A DNA stretch of 64,000 bases from Lysobacteraceae bacterium SCN 69-320 (GCA_001725155.1 MEFP01000022.1:1-64000); one strand, 5' to 3'; shown: positions 8,171 through 17,913, counted from the stretch's first letter. The notes: generated from the sequence alone by a model not told the origin. A program made the numbers and translations.

Positions 8171-11100
8171 ATGGTGCAACCGCCAGCCAGACTGACCGAC
8201 CGCCGCCGCAGGGCCGGTGTCGCCGTGTTCTGCACCCTGATCGGTGCCGCCGTCGCCGCCGGACTGGCCCTGCGGCCCGTCGCCGTGCCGACGATCGCGG
8301 CGTCGGTCGCACCGGCACCGGCCGCGCCGCCGGCCACAGTGTTGTCGCCACACGACAGTCCGGCGCCGGCGATTGCCGCAACTGCACCGGTGGCGCCGTT
8401 CGCACCGCTGGAACGGCTGCCGGCCGGCGCGTCGGTCCGGCTGCCGCTGCGGCCCGACGAAGCGCGCCGCTTCGCGCTGCCGGAACACAGCACGCCGCTG
8501 CGTCTGCGCATCGTCGAGCAGGGTGTCGACGTCACCGCCGAACTCGTCGCCGGATCCGCCCGGCTGCAATTCAGCGAGAACGACCTGCTGCGCCGCGGCG
8601 AGCACCGCCTCGCGCTGGCCGAGAGTCCCGCAGCGCTGGAACTGCAGCTGCGCGGGCCGCCCAAGGGTTCACCCGACGGCACGATCGAGCTGTCACTGGA
8701 GCTACTGACGCCGGCCGCGGCGGCCGAGCCGCGCTTCCAGCTCGATCTGGCCGAGACCGAACTTGCGCAGCGCGTGGCCGATCGCAAGCGCAATCGCGAA
8801 CCGGCCACGGTCGACTTCGCCGCGGAGCTTTGCGCGAAGCGGCTGTCGCTGCAGGACGACGACGGCTATCTGCGCTGCGTCAGCCTGCAGGAGCGTCTGC
8901 TCGGCCGGCAGGCCCAGCGCACGGCGGCGATTGCGCTGATCGAGCGCGCGCTGCCGGTCTGGCGGCGGCGCGGCGATCCCCACGGCCTGGCCACGGCGCT
9001 GAACAATCTCGGCATGCACCACTACCACAGCGGCGATCCGGCGGCGGCCATGGCGCCGCTGCGCCGCGCATTGACCGTACTCGCCGGCGTCGACGATCCG
9101 GTGTTGCTCGCAACCGTCCGCGGCAACCTCTGTCTCACCGGCGAACCACGCGCGAGCAGCGCCGAGATGCGCCGCTGCAACGAACAGGCGCTGGCGCTGT
9201 CGCGCGCCAGCGGCGACGGACCGCGCATCGCCACGGCGCTGAACAATCTCGGCGGCACCTATTGGCAGCTCGGTGAAACCGATCGCGCCGAAGACTATTT
9301 CGAACAGGCAGTCGCCGCCTGGAAAGCGATCGACGCCTCGCGCCGCAGCGGCGACGCGTTGAACAATCTGGCGCTCGTGCAGTTCGGGCGCGGCCGCCTG
9401 TCCGACGCGGCGCGTGGCTTCGAGCGCGCGCGCATCGCCTATGACGACGACACGCGCGGACTCGCGCGCGCGCTACGCAACCAGGGCGGCGTACAGCTGC
9501 TGCTCGGCGAGACGGCGCTGGCCGTCGATCTGCTGCAGCGTGCGCTGGAGCTCGTGCGCGGCCAGAATCGGCCCGACCAGACCATCGCGTCGCTCGGCCG
9601 CCTGGCCGAGGCGCAGCTCGCCGACGCCCAGGTCGCGCAGGCGCGCGCGTCGATCGAGCAGGCAGTCACCGAAGCACAGCAGGCCGGCGGCCGGCCCGAG
9701 CTGCTGGTCGACAGCCAGCTGCGCGCGGCGCGCATCTATCGCCGCAGCGGCGCGCCGGAGCAGGCTCTGGCCGCGGCGCAAGTGGCCTACGACGCCAGTG
9801 CAGGCCTCGAACGCGGCAAGCTGCACGATCTCGCCGGGATCGAACTGGCTCATGCGCAGCTGCAGCGGGGCGATGCGGCACTGGCCCGGCGGCTGACCGA
9901 GTCGGCGCTGAAATCGCGTCAGCTCACGCCGCTGCAGCGCATCGAGGCGCAGACCCTGCGTGCCGGCGCATTGCGTGCGCAGGGCGGCCGGCGCACGGCC
10001 GAAGCGGCCTACCGCCAGGCCATCGCCGAAGTCGACGAGGCTGGTTCCTACGTCTACGACCTGGAGCAGCGCGCGACATTTCTGGCCAGCCAGCGCGACG
10101 CGCAGGTCGGCCTGCTGACCTTGCTGATGGAAGATCTCGATGCAGCCGGCCGGCCGCGTCGTGCGGCCGATGCACTGGCGCTCAGCGAACGCTTCCGCGC
10201 GCGCAGCCTGCGGGCCCGCCTCGACGCGATGCCGCTGCCGGCGGCCACCGACGCCGGCGCCGAGTCGCAGCGCGAGCGCGCGCAGGCCCAGCTCTCGGCG
10301 CTCGCGCTCAATCGCTGGAAGCTGCAGGACAATCCAGGCTCCGACCAGCTGCGCCGGCGCATCGAAGCCGACATCCGTGCCGCCGAAGCCACCTTGCGCT
10401 CGCTCGACTCGACCGCGGCGCCCGATCCGGCGGCGACCGTCGCCGGCGTGTCGCTGGCCCAGCTGCAGCGTGCGTTGCCCGAGAACACGAGTCTCGTCGT
10501 CTATCGCACCCTGCCGCAGGTCAGCTATGCCTGGGTCGTGCAGCGCGGTGCATTCCACTCGACGCAGCTGGCTGCGCAGGACGTACTCGCCGCCCGCGTG
10601 CAGGAAGCCCGTGCCAGCCTCGGTGCGGGCGGCGCGCCGCCCGGCGCGGACTGGCGCCAGGCGTTGAGCGATGCCTGTGCCGCGATCTGGCAGCCGATCG
10701 CGGCACAGGTCGATACGTCGCGCGTTCTCGTCGTCGGCGACACCGCGCTCGACGGCCTGCCGTTCGCGGCTCTGCGCTGCGGCGAGACGCCGAGCTATCT
10801 GCTCGAGCATCACGAGATCGCATTGCTGCCGGCCACCTGGCTGTTGCTGCGGCCGCCGTTGCGCGAGCTGCGTGCGGACTTCGCCGCCTTGCTGGTCGGC
10901 GATCCGGTCTATGCGCGCGACGATCCGCGGCTGGGTCTGGCGCCGCTCGCGCCGGTACCGGATGCGCCGCGGCGCGACGGTCCCGGCCGCCTGCGCGGCA
11001 GCGGCGAAGAAATACGCCGCGTGCGCGAACGCCTCGGCGCCGAGCACAGCACCCTGCTCGCGGGCTTCGACGCGTCGATGGCGAAGCTGCGGTCCAGCAC

Positions 11101-11554
11101 GATGGAAAAATACGACATAGTCCATTTCGCCACCCACGGCACGGGCGACCGCGGCGGCGCCAGCGGTTCCGGCCTCGTGCTGTCGCTGTTCGATGCGCAG
11201 GGAAACGGCATCGATGGATTCCTGTCGGCGCGTCGCATCGGCGCAAGCCGACTGCCTGCCGCGCTGGTCGTGCTCGGCGCCTGCGACACCGCGACCGGAC
11301 GCGCCGTGCAGGACGAAGGCACGTTCGGCGTCGCCTACGCGTTCCTGCAGGCTGGCGCGCGTCACGTCGTGGCGACCCTGTGGCCGGTCGACGATGCGGC
11401 CATGCCCGAACTCATGGACCGCTTCTACGCCGATCCGCGTCTCGCCGCGGAACATCCCGCGCGTGCCCTGCTGCAGGCGCAGCGCGCGCTGCTGCAGCAA
11501 TACCCCGCCGCCAATCCGGCGCTGTGGGCCGGCGTCGCCGTCTGGGGCTGGTAA
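8171..11554 (+). CDS. membrane-anchored TPR-CHAT domain protein (caspase-like peptidase)
   Basis: An 1127-residue protein. A basic N-terminus followed by one hydrophobic helix (about residues 15-37) suggests an inner-membrane anchor with the rest in the periplasm. Residues about 270-620 hold tetratricopeptide repeats (several LNNLG helices with the TPR spacing), followed by more helical repeats. The C-terminal CHAT domain (about residues 800-1127) carries the caspase-type dyad: HFATHG with H985/H989 and GACDT with C1038, then the GEGxxGLxxAF-like segment EGTFGVAYAF and TLWPV. CHAT proteins cleave partner proteins on a signal sensed by the repeats. The ATG at 8171 follows GGGGAAGGG. The small gene and S8 peptidase downstream are on the same strand. 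Confidence 0.88.
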   Translation: MVQPPARLTDRRRRAGVAVFCTLIGAAVAAGLALRPVAVPTIAASVAPAPAAPPATVLSPHDSPAPAIAATAPVAPFAPLERLPAGASVRLPLRPDEARRFALPEHSTPLRLRIVEQGVDVTAELVAGSARLQFSENDLLRRGEHRLALAESPAALELQLRGPPKGSPDGTIELSLELLTPAAAAEPRFQLDLAETELAQRVADRKRNREPATVDFAAELCAKRLSLQDDDGYLRCVSLQERLLGRQAQRTAAIALIERALPVWRRRGDPHGLATALNNLGMHHYHSGDPAAAMAPLRRALTVLAGVDDPVLLATVRGNLCLTGEPRASSAEMRRCNEQALALSRASGDGPRIATALNNLGGTYWQLGETDRAEDYFEQAVAAWKAIDASRRSGDALNNLALVQFGRGRLSDAARGFERARIAYDDDTRGLARALRNQGGVQLLLGETALAVDLLQRALELVRGQNRPDQTIASLGRLAEAQLADAQVAQARASIEQAVTEAQQAGGRPELLVDSQLRAARIYRRSGAPEQALAAAQVAYDASAGLERGKLHDLAGIELAHAQLQRGDAALARRLTESALKSRQLTPLQRIEAQTLRAGALRAQGGRRTAEAAYRQAIAEVDEAGSYVYDLEQRATFLASQRDAQVGLLTLLMEDLDAAGRPRRAADALALSERFRARSLRARLDAMPLPAATDAGAESQRERAQAQLSALALNRWKLQDNPGSDQLRRRIEADIRAAEATLRSLDSTAAPDPAATVAGVSLAQLQRALPENTSLVVYRTLPQVSYAWVVQRGAFHSTQLAAQDVLAARVQEARASLGAGGAPPGADWRQALSDACAAIWQPIAAQVDTSRVLVVGDTALDGLPFAALRCGETPSYLLEHHEIALLPATWLLLRPPLRELRADFAALLVGDPVYARDDPRLGLAPLAPVPDAPRRDGPGRLRGSGEEIRRVRERLGAEHSTLLAGFDASMAKLRSSTMEKYDIVHFATHGTGDRGGASGSGLVLSLFDAQGNGIDGFLSARRIGASRLPAALVVLGACDTATGRAVQDEGTFGVAYAFLQAGARHVVATLWPVDDAAMPELMDRFYADPRLAAEHPARALLQAQRALLQQYPAANPALWAGVAVWGW

Positions 11555-11798
11555 CCGGCCAGGTGAGATGTTGCGCGTACTGCGGGCAGTAGGTTCCTGT
11601 CCCACAGGCAGTGCGTGGAAATTCCGGACGGATTTCGACGCGACACCCGACACGATCGGTGACGGCCGCAGCGCGGCAGCGCAGGTTTGCGCAATGCCGC
11701 GGCCGCCCGGCCGCTGCGCCTGACTGCGGGACGATCATCCGCCCGCCGCAGGCGCGTCCTGCGGCAGCCAACCATCGAGCAGTCAACAAGGGGGCCTC

Positions 11799-12230
11799 AT
11801 GGCACTGACCACGTTCGCGAACAAGATTTTCAAGATCAACCATGCCGTCGGTTATCCGATGATCGTCTGCGCCGAGCAGTACGACGAGGTGGAAATCGTC
11901 CTCGTCGACAACCCGCTGACCGGCAAGAAGGTCCTCGATTCGATCAAGCTCACGAGCACGAATGCCGCTTCCGAATACGTGGACGTCTGGAAGAACGCGA
12001 CCGGCCTCGCCTACGACGTGTTGCTCGACCAGATCACCGGCTTCATCGTGACCAAGGCGGAGTTCGACGCGCCCAACAACAAGTACCTCTACGTCGACCG
12101 CAAGTTCTGCATGAGCCTGTCGGGCGATCCCGGCGAGCGGCTCACGCGGCTCAACTGCTACGTCAGCAAGCGTCTGACCTCCGGCGGCACCGATCCGGAC
12201 GACGGCAGCTGGGCCGGCGACGTCGACTGA
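11799..12230 (+). CDS. hypothetical small protein between CHAT and S8 protease genes
   Basis: 143 residues, beginning MALTTFANKIF, with a strong AAGGGGG ribosome-binding site. No signal peptide or membrane helix; soluble, mixed alpha/beta composition, three cysteines and an acidic C-terminal tail rich in Asp and Gly (GGTDPDDGSWAGDVD). I do not recognise a family. It lies 244 bp after the CHAT protease and 54 bp before the S8 peptidase, same strand, so a substrate, partner or inhibitor role is possible but is only inferred from position. Confidence 0.75.
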   Translation: MALTTFANKIFKINHAVGYPMIVCAEQYDEVEIVLVDNPLTGKKVLDSIKLTSTNAASEYVDVWKNATGLAYDVLLDQITGFIVTKAEFDAPNNKYLYVDRKFCMSLSGDPGERLTRLNCYVSKRLTSGGTDPDDGSWAGDVD

Positions 12231-12284
12231 GCGGCCGGGCGCAGGCGGACCTGGCGACGCCTGCGCTTTCCGGAAAAACAGGGG

Positions 12285-13718
12285 ATGGTCATGAACCCGT
12301 CGATCCGAGCGGATTTCGCGTCCGCGATGCTGTTTTTTCTGCTGTGCAGCGGCATGGCGGCGGCCTGGGCCGGTTCGATGCCCGCGGTGTTCGTCGCGCC
12401 GACTTTATACGGCCCGCCCGATCCGCGCGTCGAGCTGGCCGCCGCCGGCAAGCCGGCGGTGCATGACGCGAGCAGCTGCCGCCGTCCGCCCGACTACATC
12501 GTCGAAACGGCGGACAAGGCCGCAGCCCAGTCGCTCGCGCAGAACTACCGCGATCTGTTTCATGCCGAGCGCGCCGGTGTGCGTGTGCTGCTGCGCAGCC
12601 GTGCGGGCGACGAGGCGCAGCAGCGCGAACTGGAGCGGCTGGCCAACGACCCGAACTACCGGGTCGTGAAGGAAGCGCGTTTCGAACTCGACGGCCCGCG
12701 CGAACCGGATCCCTTGCAGCCGCAGAACGCCAGGCTCTGGGATGCCATCCACGTGCCGCCGCCGTGGCTGCAGCAGCAGGGCGAGCCGGTCAACGTGGCC
12801 GTGATCGACGGCCTCGTGCGCAGCGATCATCCCGATCTGCCCGAGGTCGTGCAGATCGTGCCGCGTCTGCGCGACGAGGACGGCAAATGCGAGGGCGGCG
12901 ATTGCTGTCCCCAGGCCGAGGGTTTGCCCGGCTTCTGGCACGCCACGCGTGTCGCCGGCCTGATCGGCGCGCGTCGCGACAATGGCCTGGGCATGGCCGG
13001 CCTCGCGCCGGTGCGCCACATCGTCTCGATCAACGCGTCGCTCGACGAATGCATCGGCGAATTCAGCCTGGCCGCGGCGCTGCACTGCGCGATCGACTAC
13101 CGCGACGCCGACGGCGGCCGCGTGCGCGTCGCGAACATCAGCATGGGCAGCAAGGACATGCTGGCCACGCACGCGCTGACCAACGCCATGCAGCGGGCAC
13201 TCAACGAGGATCTGCTGGTCGTCGCCAGCGCCGGCAACGAGGACGACAACATCGACATGATGACGCGCTGGCCCGGCTCGTCCAACGGCGCGAACGTGCT
13301 CACGGTCGAAGCGCGCGACTACGAAGGCCGGGCGATGGCCGGGATCAACATCGGCTTCGGCACCATCGACATCGCCGCGCCCGCGCCGATGTCCTACGGC
13401 AAGAGCCTGTGCACGACGAACATGCCGGAATCGGGCAGCGAAGCCTGCAGCGGCGACTACGGCGTGTTCGAGCGGACATCGGCCGCCGCCGCCGTGGTCA
13501 GCGGCGCCGCGGCGCTGGTCTGGAGCGACAAGCGCTTCGCCGGCTGCAGCGCGCGGCAGATGAGCCGGCTGCTGCAGGCCAGCGGCAGCCATTGCATCCG
13601 CGGCCACAGCTACAGCAAGAACAAGGAATTCGATATCTGCCAGCTCGATCTGGCGTTCCTGTCGGCCTGCGATACCAGCGAGCTGCAGGCGCTATGTGCC
13701 GACAAGGAGGGCCGCTAG
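12285..13718 (+). CDS. secreted S8 (subtilisin-like) peptidase with atypical motifs
   Basis: A 477-residue subtilase. The N-terminus has a signal peptide (about residues 12-29), then an I9-like propeptide region (about 70-140). The catalytic residues are D175 in VAVIDGLV, H219 in FWHATRVAG and S399 in ERTSAAAAVVSG; the oxyanion Asn is kept in ASAGNEDD. The usual HGTHVAG and GTSMAAP motifs are thus both altered while the triad residues remain. Several cysteine pairs (CEGGDCC, GCSARQ) suggest disulfides. Start could be ATG 12285 or 12291. Its 3' end overlaps the convergent truC gene by 27 bp. Confidence 0.87.
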   Translation: MVMNPSIRADFASAMLFFLLCSGMAAAWAGSMPAVFVAPTLYGPPDPRVELAAAGKPAVHDASSCRRPPDYIVETADKAAAQSLAQNYRDLFHAERAGVRVLLRSRAGDEAQQRELERLANDPNYRVVKEARFELDGPREPDPLQPQNARLWDAIHVPPPWLQQQGEPVNVAVIDGLVRSDHPDLPEVVQIVPRLRDEDGKCEGGDCCPQAEGLPGFWHATRVAGLIGARRDNGLGMAGLAPVRHIVSINASLDECIGEFSLAAALHCAIDYRDADGGRVRVANISMGSKDMLATHALTNAMQRALNEDLLVVASAGNEDDNIDMMTRWPGSSNGANVLTVEARDYEGRAMAGINIGFGTIDIAAPAPMSYGKSLCTTNMPESGSEACSGDYGVFERTSAAAAVVSGAAALVWSDKRFAGCSARQMSRLLQASGSHCIRGHSYSKNKEFDICQLDLAFLSACDTSELQALCADKEGR

Positions 13719-14438
13719 CGGCTGCGCGCGTGCCGCGGCCAGCGCCGCGTCCCAGCCGAACGCGGCGAGCACCCGCTGCCAGCTCGCATCCAGCGGCGCT
13801 TCGATGCAGAGCCGCTCGCCGCCGGCCGGATGGGTGAATTCCAGCCGCCAGGCATGCAGCAGCAGGCGATGCATGGACCAATGGATGCGGAACAGGCGGT
13901 TGTGATCGCCGCGGCCGTGCGTGGTGTCGCCGATCAGATGGTGCGAGGCATGCGCGAAATGACGCCGGATCTGCTGGTAGCGGCCGGTTTCCGGCTGCAC
14001 CGCGAGCAGCGAATAGCGCTGCTGCGGATAGCGTCCCATCTCGATCGGCAGCTCGATCGTGGCGAGGCGGCGCCAGCACGTACGCGCCTCGCGCCGCGGC
14101 CCCTTGAGGCTGGCGCCGCTGAGCGGATGGTCGATGCAGCCTTCATCGTCCGGCCAGCCGCGCACTACGGCGAGGTATTCCTTGACGACCTTGCGGTCCA
14201 TGAGCTGCTGGCCGAGTTCGGCGGCGATCTCGCGCGAGCGTGCGACCAACAGCACGCCGCTCGTTGCGCGGTCCAGCCGGTGGGCCAGATACAACGTGCC
14301 GCCGACCTGGGCGCGCAGGCGGTCGATCAGATAGTCGTCGTCGGCACCGACAAGCTGACTGCGGTGCACGGCGATGCCGGGCGGCTTGTCGACGGCGACC
14401 AGCGCCTCGTCGACGTGGAGCAGATTCAGCAGCGACAC
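13692..14438 (-). CDS. truC: tRNA pseudouridine(65) synthase-like RluA-family enzyme
   Basis: A 248-residue RluA-family pseudouridine synthase. The catalytic motif is AHRLDRATSGVLL, with the nucleophilic Asp in HRLDR. The absence of an N-terminal S4 domain, the length and segments such as GRYQQIRRHFAHASHHLIGDTTHG fit TruC, which modifies U65 of tRNA(Ile) and tRNA(Asp). It uses a GTG start at 14438, 4 bp after the stop of the S46 peptidase gene, so it is probably translated from the same transcript. Its 3' end overlaps the S8 gene by 27 bp on the opposite strand. The specific site is family inference. Confidence 0.85.
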   Translation of the reverse strand: MSLLNLLHVDEALVAVDKPPGIAVHRSQLVGADDDYLIDRLRAQVGGTLYLAHRLDRATSGVLLVARSREIAAELGQQLMDRKVVKEYLAVVRGWPDDEGCIDHPLSGASLKGPRREARTCWRRLATIELPIEMGRYPQQRYSLLAVQPETGRYQQIRRHFAHASHHLIGDTTHGRGDHNRLFRIHWSMHRLLLHAWRLEFTHPAGGERLCIEAPLDASWQRVLAAFGWDAALAAARAQPLAALLVGT

Positions 14439-14442
14439 CGGT

Positions 14443-16644
14443 TCAGCGCGCCGCCGGCACGCCCATCTCGGCGAGCAGCCAGTGCGCCGGATAGACCTTG
14501 TCCATGAGCCAGCGCAGATAGCGCAGGTCGACGTGCACGGCGCGCTTGTAGCGCGGATCGAACCACCAGCTCGCGCTGACCGATTCCCAGTTGCTGTCGA
14601 AGTTCAGGCCGATCAGTTCGCCGCGCGCGTTGAGCACCGGCGAACCGGAATTGCCGCCGGTGGTGTCGAGATTGGTCAGGAAATCCACCGTCTGCGTGCC
14701 GAGCGCCGCGTCGGCCGTATCGCCGAAATCGCCCTTGGCGATGGCTGCGAGCAGCAGCGCCGGCGCGTTGAACGGCTCCTCGCCGGTGTTCTTCTCGACG
14801 ATGCCGGCGACCGTGGTGACCGGGCTGTAGATCACGCCGTCGCGCGGGCTGAAGCCGGTCACGCGCCCGTAGCTCACGCGCAGGGTCTGGTTCGCGTCGG
14901 GAAACAGCGGCCGCTGCTGCTCGCGGTACCAGCTCTTGAGTGCGGCCATGTAAGCCGGGCGCAGGCGCAGCAGCTCGCCCTCGCGCTGCTTGCGCTGCTG
15001 TTCCAGGCGCAGCAAGGTCGGCTGCAGGCGCGCGGCCAGCGCGAGCAGGGCGTCGTCGTTCGCGCGCACCGCGGCCGGCTCGGCCTGCAGCTGGCTCAGG
15101 CGGAAGCTTTCGTCGCCCAGCCGCGTGGCGCCGTAGAGCCGCGCGAGCGCAGTCCTGGCGGTGGCCTCGTCGCTGCCGAACACGGCATCGAGCTCGGCCA
15201 GATGCTGCGCCGGCGGCAGCGCGCGGTAGCGGCGCAGCAGTTCCAGCAGCAGCGCCTGCTCGGTCGCCGCGTCGTAGCGGCGCTGTACCTGGCGCAGCTG
15301 TGCCTCGATGAGGTTTTCGTCACGGCGCTGATAGCCGGCTTCGCGCTGCGCGTCGGGCTTGCCGCGTTCTAGCGCGAGGCGCTGCAGGGTCACGGCCGCG
15401 CGCAGCAGCTGCGTCTGGGTCAGCACCAGGTTCAGCAGCAGATCGCGTTCGCGCGTGGCCGAAGCGTCCTGCAGCAGGGTTTCGATCGCGGCTATGCGCG
15501 CCAGGGTCTCGCCGCTGTCGAGACAGCGGCGGCCCTTGGCGCAGCGGCCTTCGCCGCGGCCGTCGTGGTGCAGCCAGGCCAGCATGGCCTGTTCCGCTTC
15601 GGCGCGCTTGCGCTTGGCGTCGCTGCGCAGCAGCCCGGCCAGTTCGCCGCGGAAGCGCTTGCTGTTGTTCTTGAAGCTGGCGAGCTGGCTGGCATAGCGG
15701 ACTGCTACGTCCGCGTCGCGCGTGCCTTCGCGCTCGATGATCGCGATCAGCGCGTCCAGCGCGTCGCTGCTCGCAGCCAGGCCCCAGTCGATGCGTTCGG
15801 CGAATTCGCTGGCCAGGCGATGGCGGTAGGTAATGCCCGGATAGCCGGCCAGCATCGCGAAATCGCCGTCCCTGGGACCGTCGCGGCTGATCGTCAGATG
15901 CGCCGGCGGCGCGTACGGGCGATTGCCGGCGGCGTAGTCGGCCGGCTGGCCGTCGGCACCGACGTAGGCGCGCAGCAGGGTGAAATCGCCGCTGTGCCGC
16001 GGCCACATGAAATTGTCGATCTCGTCGCCGTACTTGCCGATCGCGCCGGGCGGCGCATAGACCAGGCGCACGTCGCGCAGTTCGAGCTGGCCGATGCGGT
16101 AGAACTCGGCGCCGTAGTCCATGTTGGCGACGCTGCAGCGGCGGCCGGGCACGGCTTCGCATTCGGCGACGATGGCCTTGCTGGCCGCGTCGACGGCATC
16201 GAAATAGGCCAGACCCTTCTTGCCCGCGGCGGCGGCCAGCACGCGATCGGTCACGCGGTCGAAGGATTCGGTCACCAGCACGCGGAAATCGGGACTGCCG
16301 CGCAGCTCGCCGGCCCGGTCGGCCGCGGCGAAGCCCTGTTCGAGCAGGTTGCGATCGGGCTTGCTGTTGTACTGGATCACGCCGTAGGCGACGTGGTGGT
16401 TGGTCAGCAGCAGGCCCTGTCCGGACACGAACGCGCCGGTACCGCCGCCGGCCTTGACCACGGCGGCCAGCGGCGCGGCGGTCAGGTCGGCCAGCACCGC
16501 CGGATCGGCCTCGTAGCCGGCCGCACGCAGCTGCGGCGTGAGCTCGGGCAGTTGCTCGGCCATCCACATGCCTTCGTCGGCCGCGGCGGGCAGGGCCAGG
16601 CACAGGCCGAGAACGGCGGCGAGACGGCGGCGTGGTGCAGGCAT
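14443..16644 (-). CDS. S46 family dipeptidyl peptidase
   Basis: A 733-residue secreted S46 peptidase (DPP7/DPP11/DAP BII family), which removes N-terminal dipeptides in the periplasm. A signal peptide ends near AAA-DEGMW, the conserved mature N-terminus of the family. The chymotrypsin-type triad is His in LLTNHHVAYG, Asp in HSGDFTLL and S666 in GGNSGSP. The S1 specificity position, 18 residues after the catalytic serine, is S684 in NFDSNW, where DPP7 has Gly and DPP11 has Arg. The helical cap is present between the two barrel halves. Start at ATG 16644. truC follows directly. Confidence 0.93.
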   Translation of the reverse strand: MPAPRRRLAAVLGLCLALPAAADEGMWMAEQLPELTPQLRAAGYEADPAVLADLTAAPLAAVVKAGGGTGAFVSGQGLLLTNHHVAYGVIQYNSKPDRNLLEQGFAAADRAGELRGSPDFRVLVTESFDRVTDRVLAAAAGKKGLAYFDAVDAASKAIVAECEAVPGRRCSVANMDYGAEFYRIGQLELRDVRLVYAPPGAIGKYGDEIDNFMWPRHSGDFTLLRAYVGADGQPADYAAGNRPYAPPAHLTISRDGPRDGDFAMLAGYPGITYRHRLASEFAERIDWGLAASSDALDALIAIIEREGTRDADVAVRYASQLASFKNNSKRFRGELAGLLRSDAKRKRAEAEQAMLAWLHHDGRGEGRCAKGRRCLDSGETLARIAAIETLLQDASATRERDLLLNLVLTQTQLLRAAVTLQRLALERGKPDAQREAGYQRRDENLIEAQLRQVQRRYDAATEQALLLELLRRYRALPPAQHLAELDAVFGSDEATARTALARLYGATRLGDESFRLSQLQAEPAAVRANDDALLALAARLQPTLLRLEQQRKQREGELLRLRPAYMAALKSWYREQQRPLFPDANQTLRVSYGRVTGFSPRDGVIYSPVTTVAGIVEKNTGEEPFNAPALLLAAIAKGDFGDTADAALGTQTVDFLTNLDTTGGNSGSPVLNARGELIGLNFDSNWESVSASWWFDPRYKRAVHVDLRYLRWLMDKVYPAHWLLAEMGVPAAR

Positions 16645-17002
16645 GGCAGTGTCCGGAACGAGGGCGGTCCGCAACCATAGCAACCGGCGGCCCGGGGCCG
16701 GTAGTGCGATCGGCCGTGCGGCGGCGTTCCGTCCGCCCTTGCGCGCCGCAGCCCCGTGCCCCATGTCTGCCCGACGGAATGCCGCAACCGACGGCCACTG
16801 CGCATGGTCTGCGCGGTATCGCCTACACTTCTGCCGACAGCGCATCGGGCGACGGGGAGGTCGCAGTGAGCCGATTCATCTGCGTCGTACCCGTGAAGGG
16901 ACGCGCCGGTTTCGACGCCAATGCCGGGCCTGCCGCATTCGCGGCGCCGGACCTTGCATGCAGCGCTCGGGCAGCGGGTGCCGCGGGCCGGGGAGTCCAG
17001 TC
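16645..17002. other. 358-bp divergent intergenic region
   Basis: Lies between the S46 peptidase and the four-gene PspA unit and must hold promoters for both. I see no gene or clear hairpin. A GGGGAG ribosome-binding site is at its right end. An open frame around 16863-17006 lacks coding character and is not called. Confidence 0.5.
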
Positions 17003-17854
17003 GTGAACGTCCACAAGATCAGTCGCGGCGATCTCGAATCGCTGGTCAACTTCAGCGCGCACGAACGCACGGTGCATGAAGTCCTGCGTGCGGTGCTGGT
17101 CGACCCGCTGCGGCGCCTGCGCTTCTTCGGCCGCTACGCGAGCTGGAACGGCCTGTTCGGTTCCGGCGTCGCGGCGCTGGCCGGCAAGATAGGCCGCTCG
17201 CGCCGGCTGTTCCTCGATGCGGACGAGCCGATCCAGGCGCTGGCCGATCGCAGCGTCTACATCGCCAGCTATTTCTTCGAGGCCGCACGCGACGAGTTCG
17301 ACGACCACGAGTCGGCGCACCGCGATACTCATCGCTGCCTGGCCCAGGCGCTGCTCAAGGGGCTCATCGAGATCGAGGCGCCGCATCTGCCGGCACTGGC
17401 CGACCGCCGCGGCATCAATGCCCTGCTGGTCGAGCCGGACTGGCTGGCCGAACTGAACACGCGCGTCGCGCGCGGCTACGGCGTGACGGCGGCCGACGAT
17501 CTGCCGGCCATCTTCCATGGGATCGGCTACCACCTCGGTTCGGAACTGCTGGCCGATCGCGAGTTCTCCATCATCGACGAGACCCTGCGTCATGCGGCGC
17601 CGGCGCTGGTGCAGGAACTGCAGGCTCGCCGCATCGCGATCGCCGGCCAGGAACATCTCGCCTACCAGTGGATCGCCAGTCATGCCGGCGATACGGCGGA
17701 GGCCGATCGTTTCGACACGGCGACGGAGGGGGCGCGACTGGCGCTGCGCTTCACCGCCGAGGCCGACCACGCCGCGCTGAAGCAGGAACTGACCCGCGGC
17801 TTCATCGCATTCGCGCAGGACCACCGCCGTTTCTTCGAACTCGTGAACACCTGA
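17003..17854 (+). CDS. uncharacterised helical protein, first gene of PspA-AAA unit
   Basis: A 283-residue protein with a GTG start behind GGGGAGTCCAGTC. No signal peptide or membrane helix. It is predicted mostly helical, rich in Ala, Leu, Arg, Asp and Glu, with a conserved-looking block IFHGIGYHLGSELLADREF (about residues 170-188) and several His residues (HDDHE-like DDHESAHRDTHR near 95-106). I do not recognise a family. It is followed 59 bp later by the PspA-like gene and then the ATPase and TerB genes on the same strand, so it is likely a subunit or client of that system. Confidence 0.8.
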   Translation: MNVHKISRGDLESLVNFSAHERTVHEVLRAVLVDPLRRLRFFGRYASWNGLFGSGVAALAGKIGRSRRLFLDADEPIQALADRSVYIASYFFEAARDEFDDHESAHRDTHRCLAQALLKGLIEIEAPHLPALADRRGINALLVEPDWLAELNTRVARGYGVTAADDLPAIFHGIGYHLGSELLADREFSIIDETLRHAAPALVQELQARRIAIAGQEHLAYQWIASHAGDTAEADRFDTATEGARLALRFTAEADHAALKQELTRGFIAFAQDHRRFFELVNT

Positions 17855-17913
17855 CCTGCGGCGGGCAGCCGCCGGATTCCCGCTTTCGCATCTGCAACGG
17901 AGACCCGTGCACC

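Noticed and set aside
11799-12230. Bacterial gasdermin as partner of the CHAT protease
   Set aside because: At 143 residues it is far shorter than bacterial gasdermins and shows no hydrophobic C-terminal plug.
16632-17006. Small gene before the PspA unit
   Set aside because: The frame reads into the next gene's start, has no good ribosome-binding site and an Ala/Gly/Arg-rich product.
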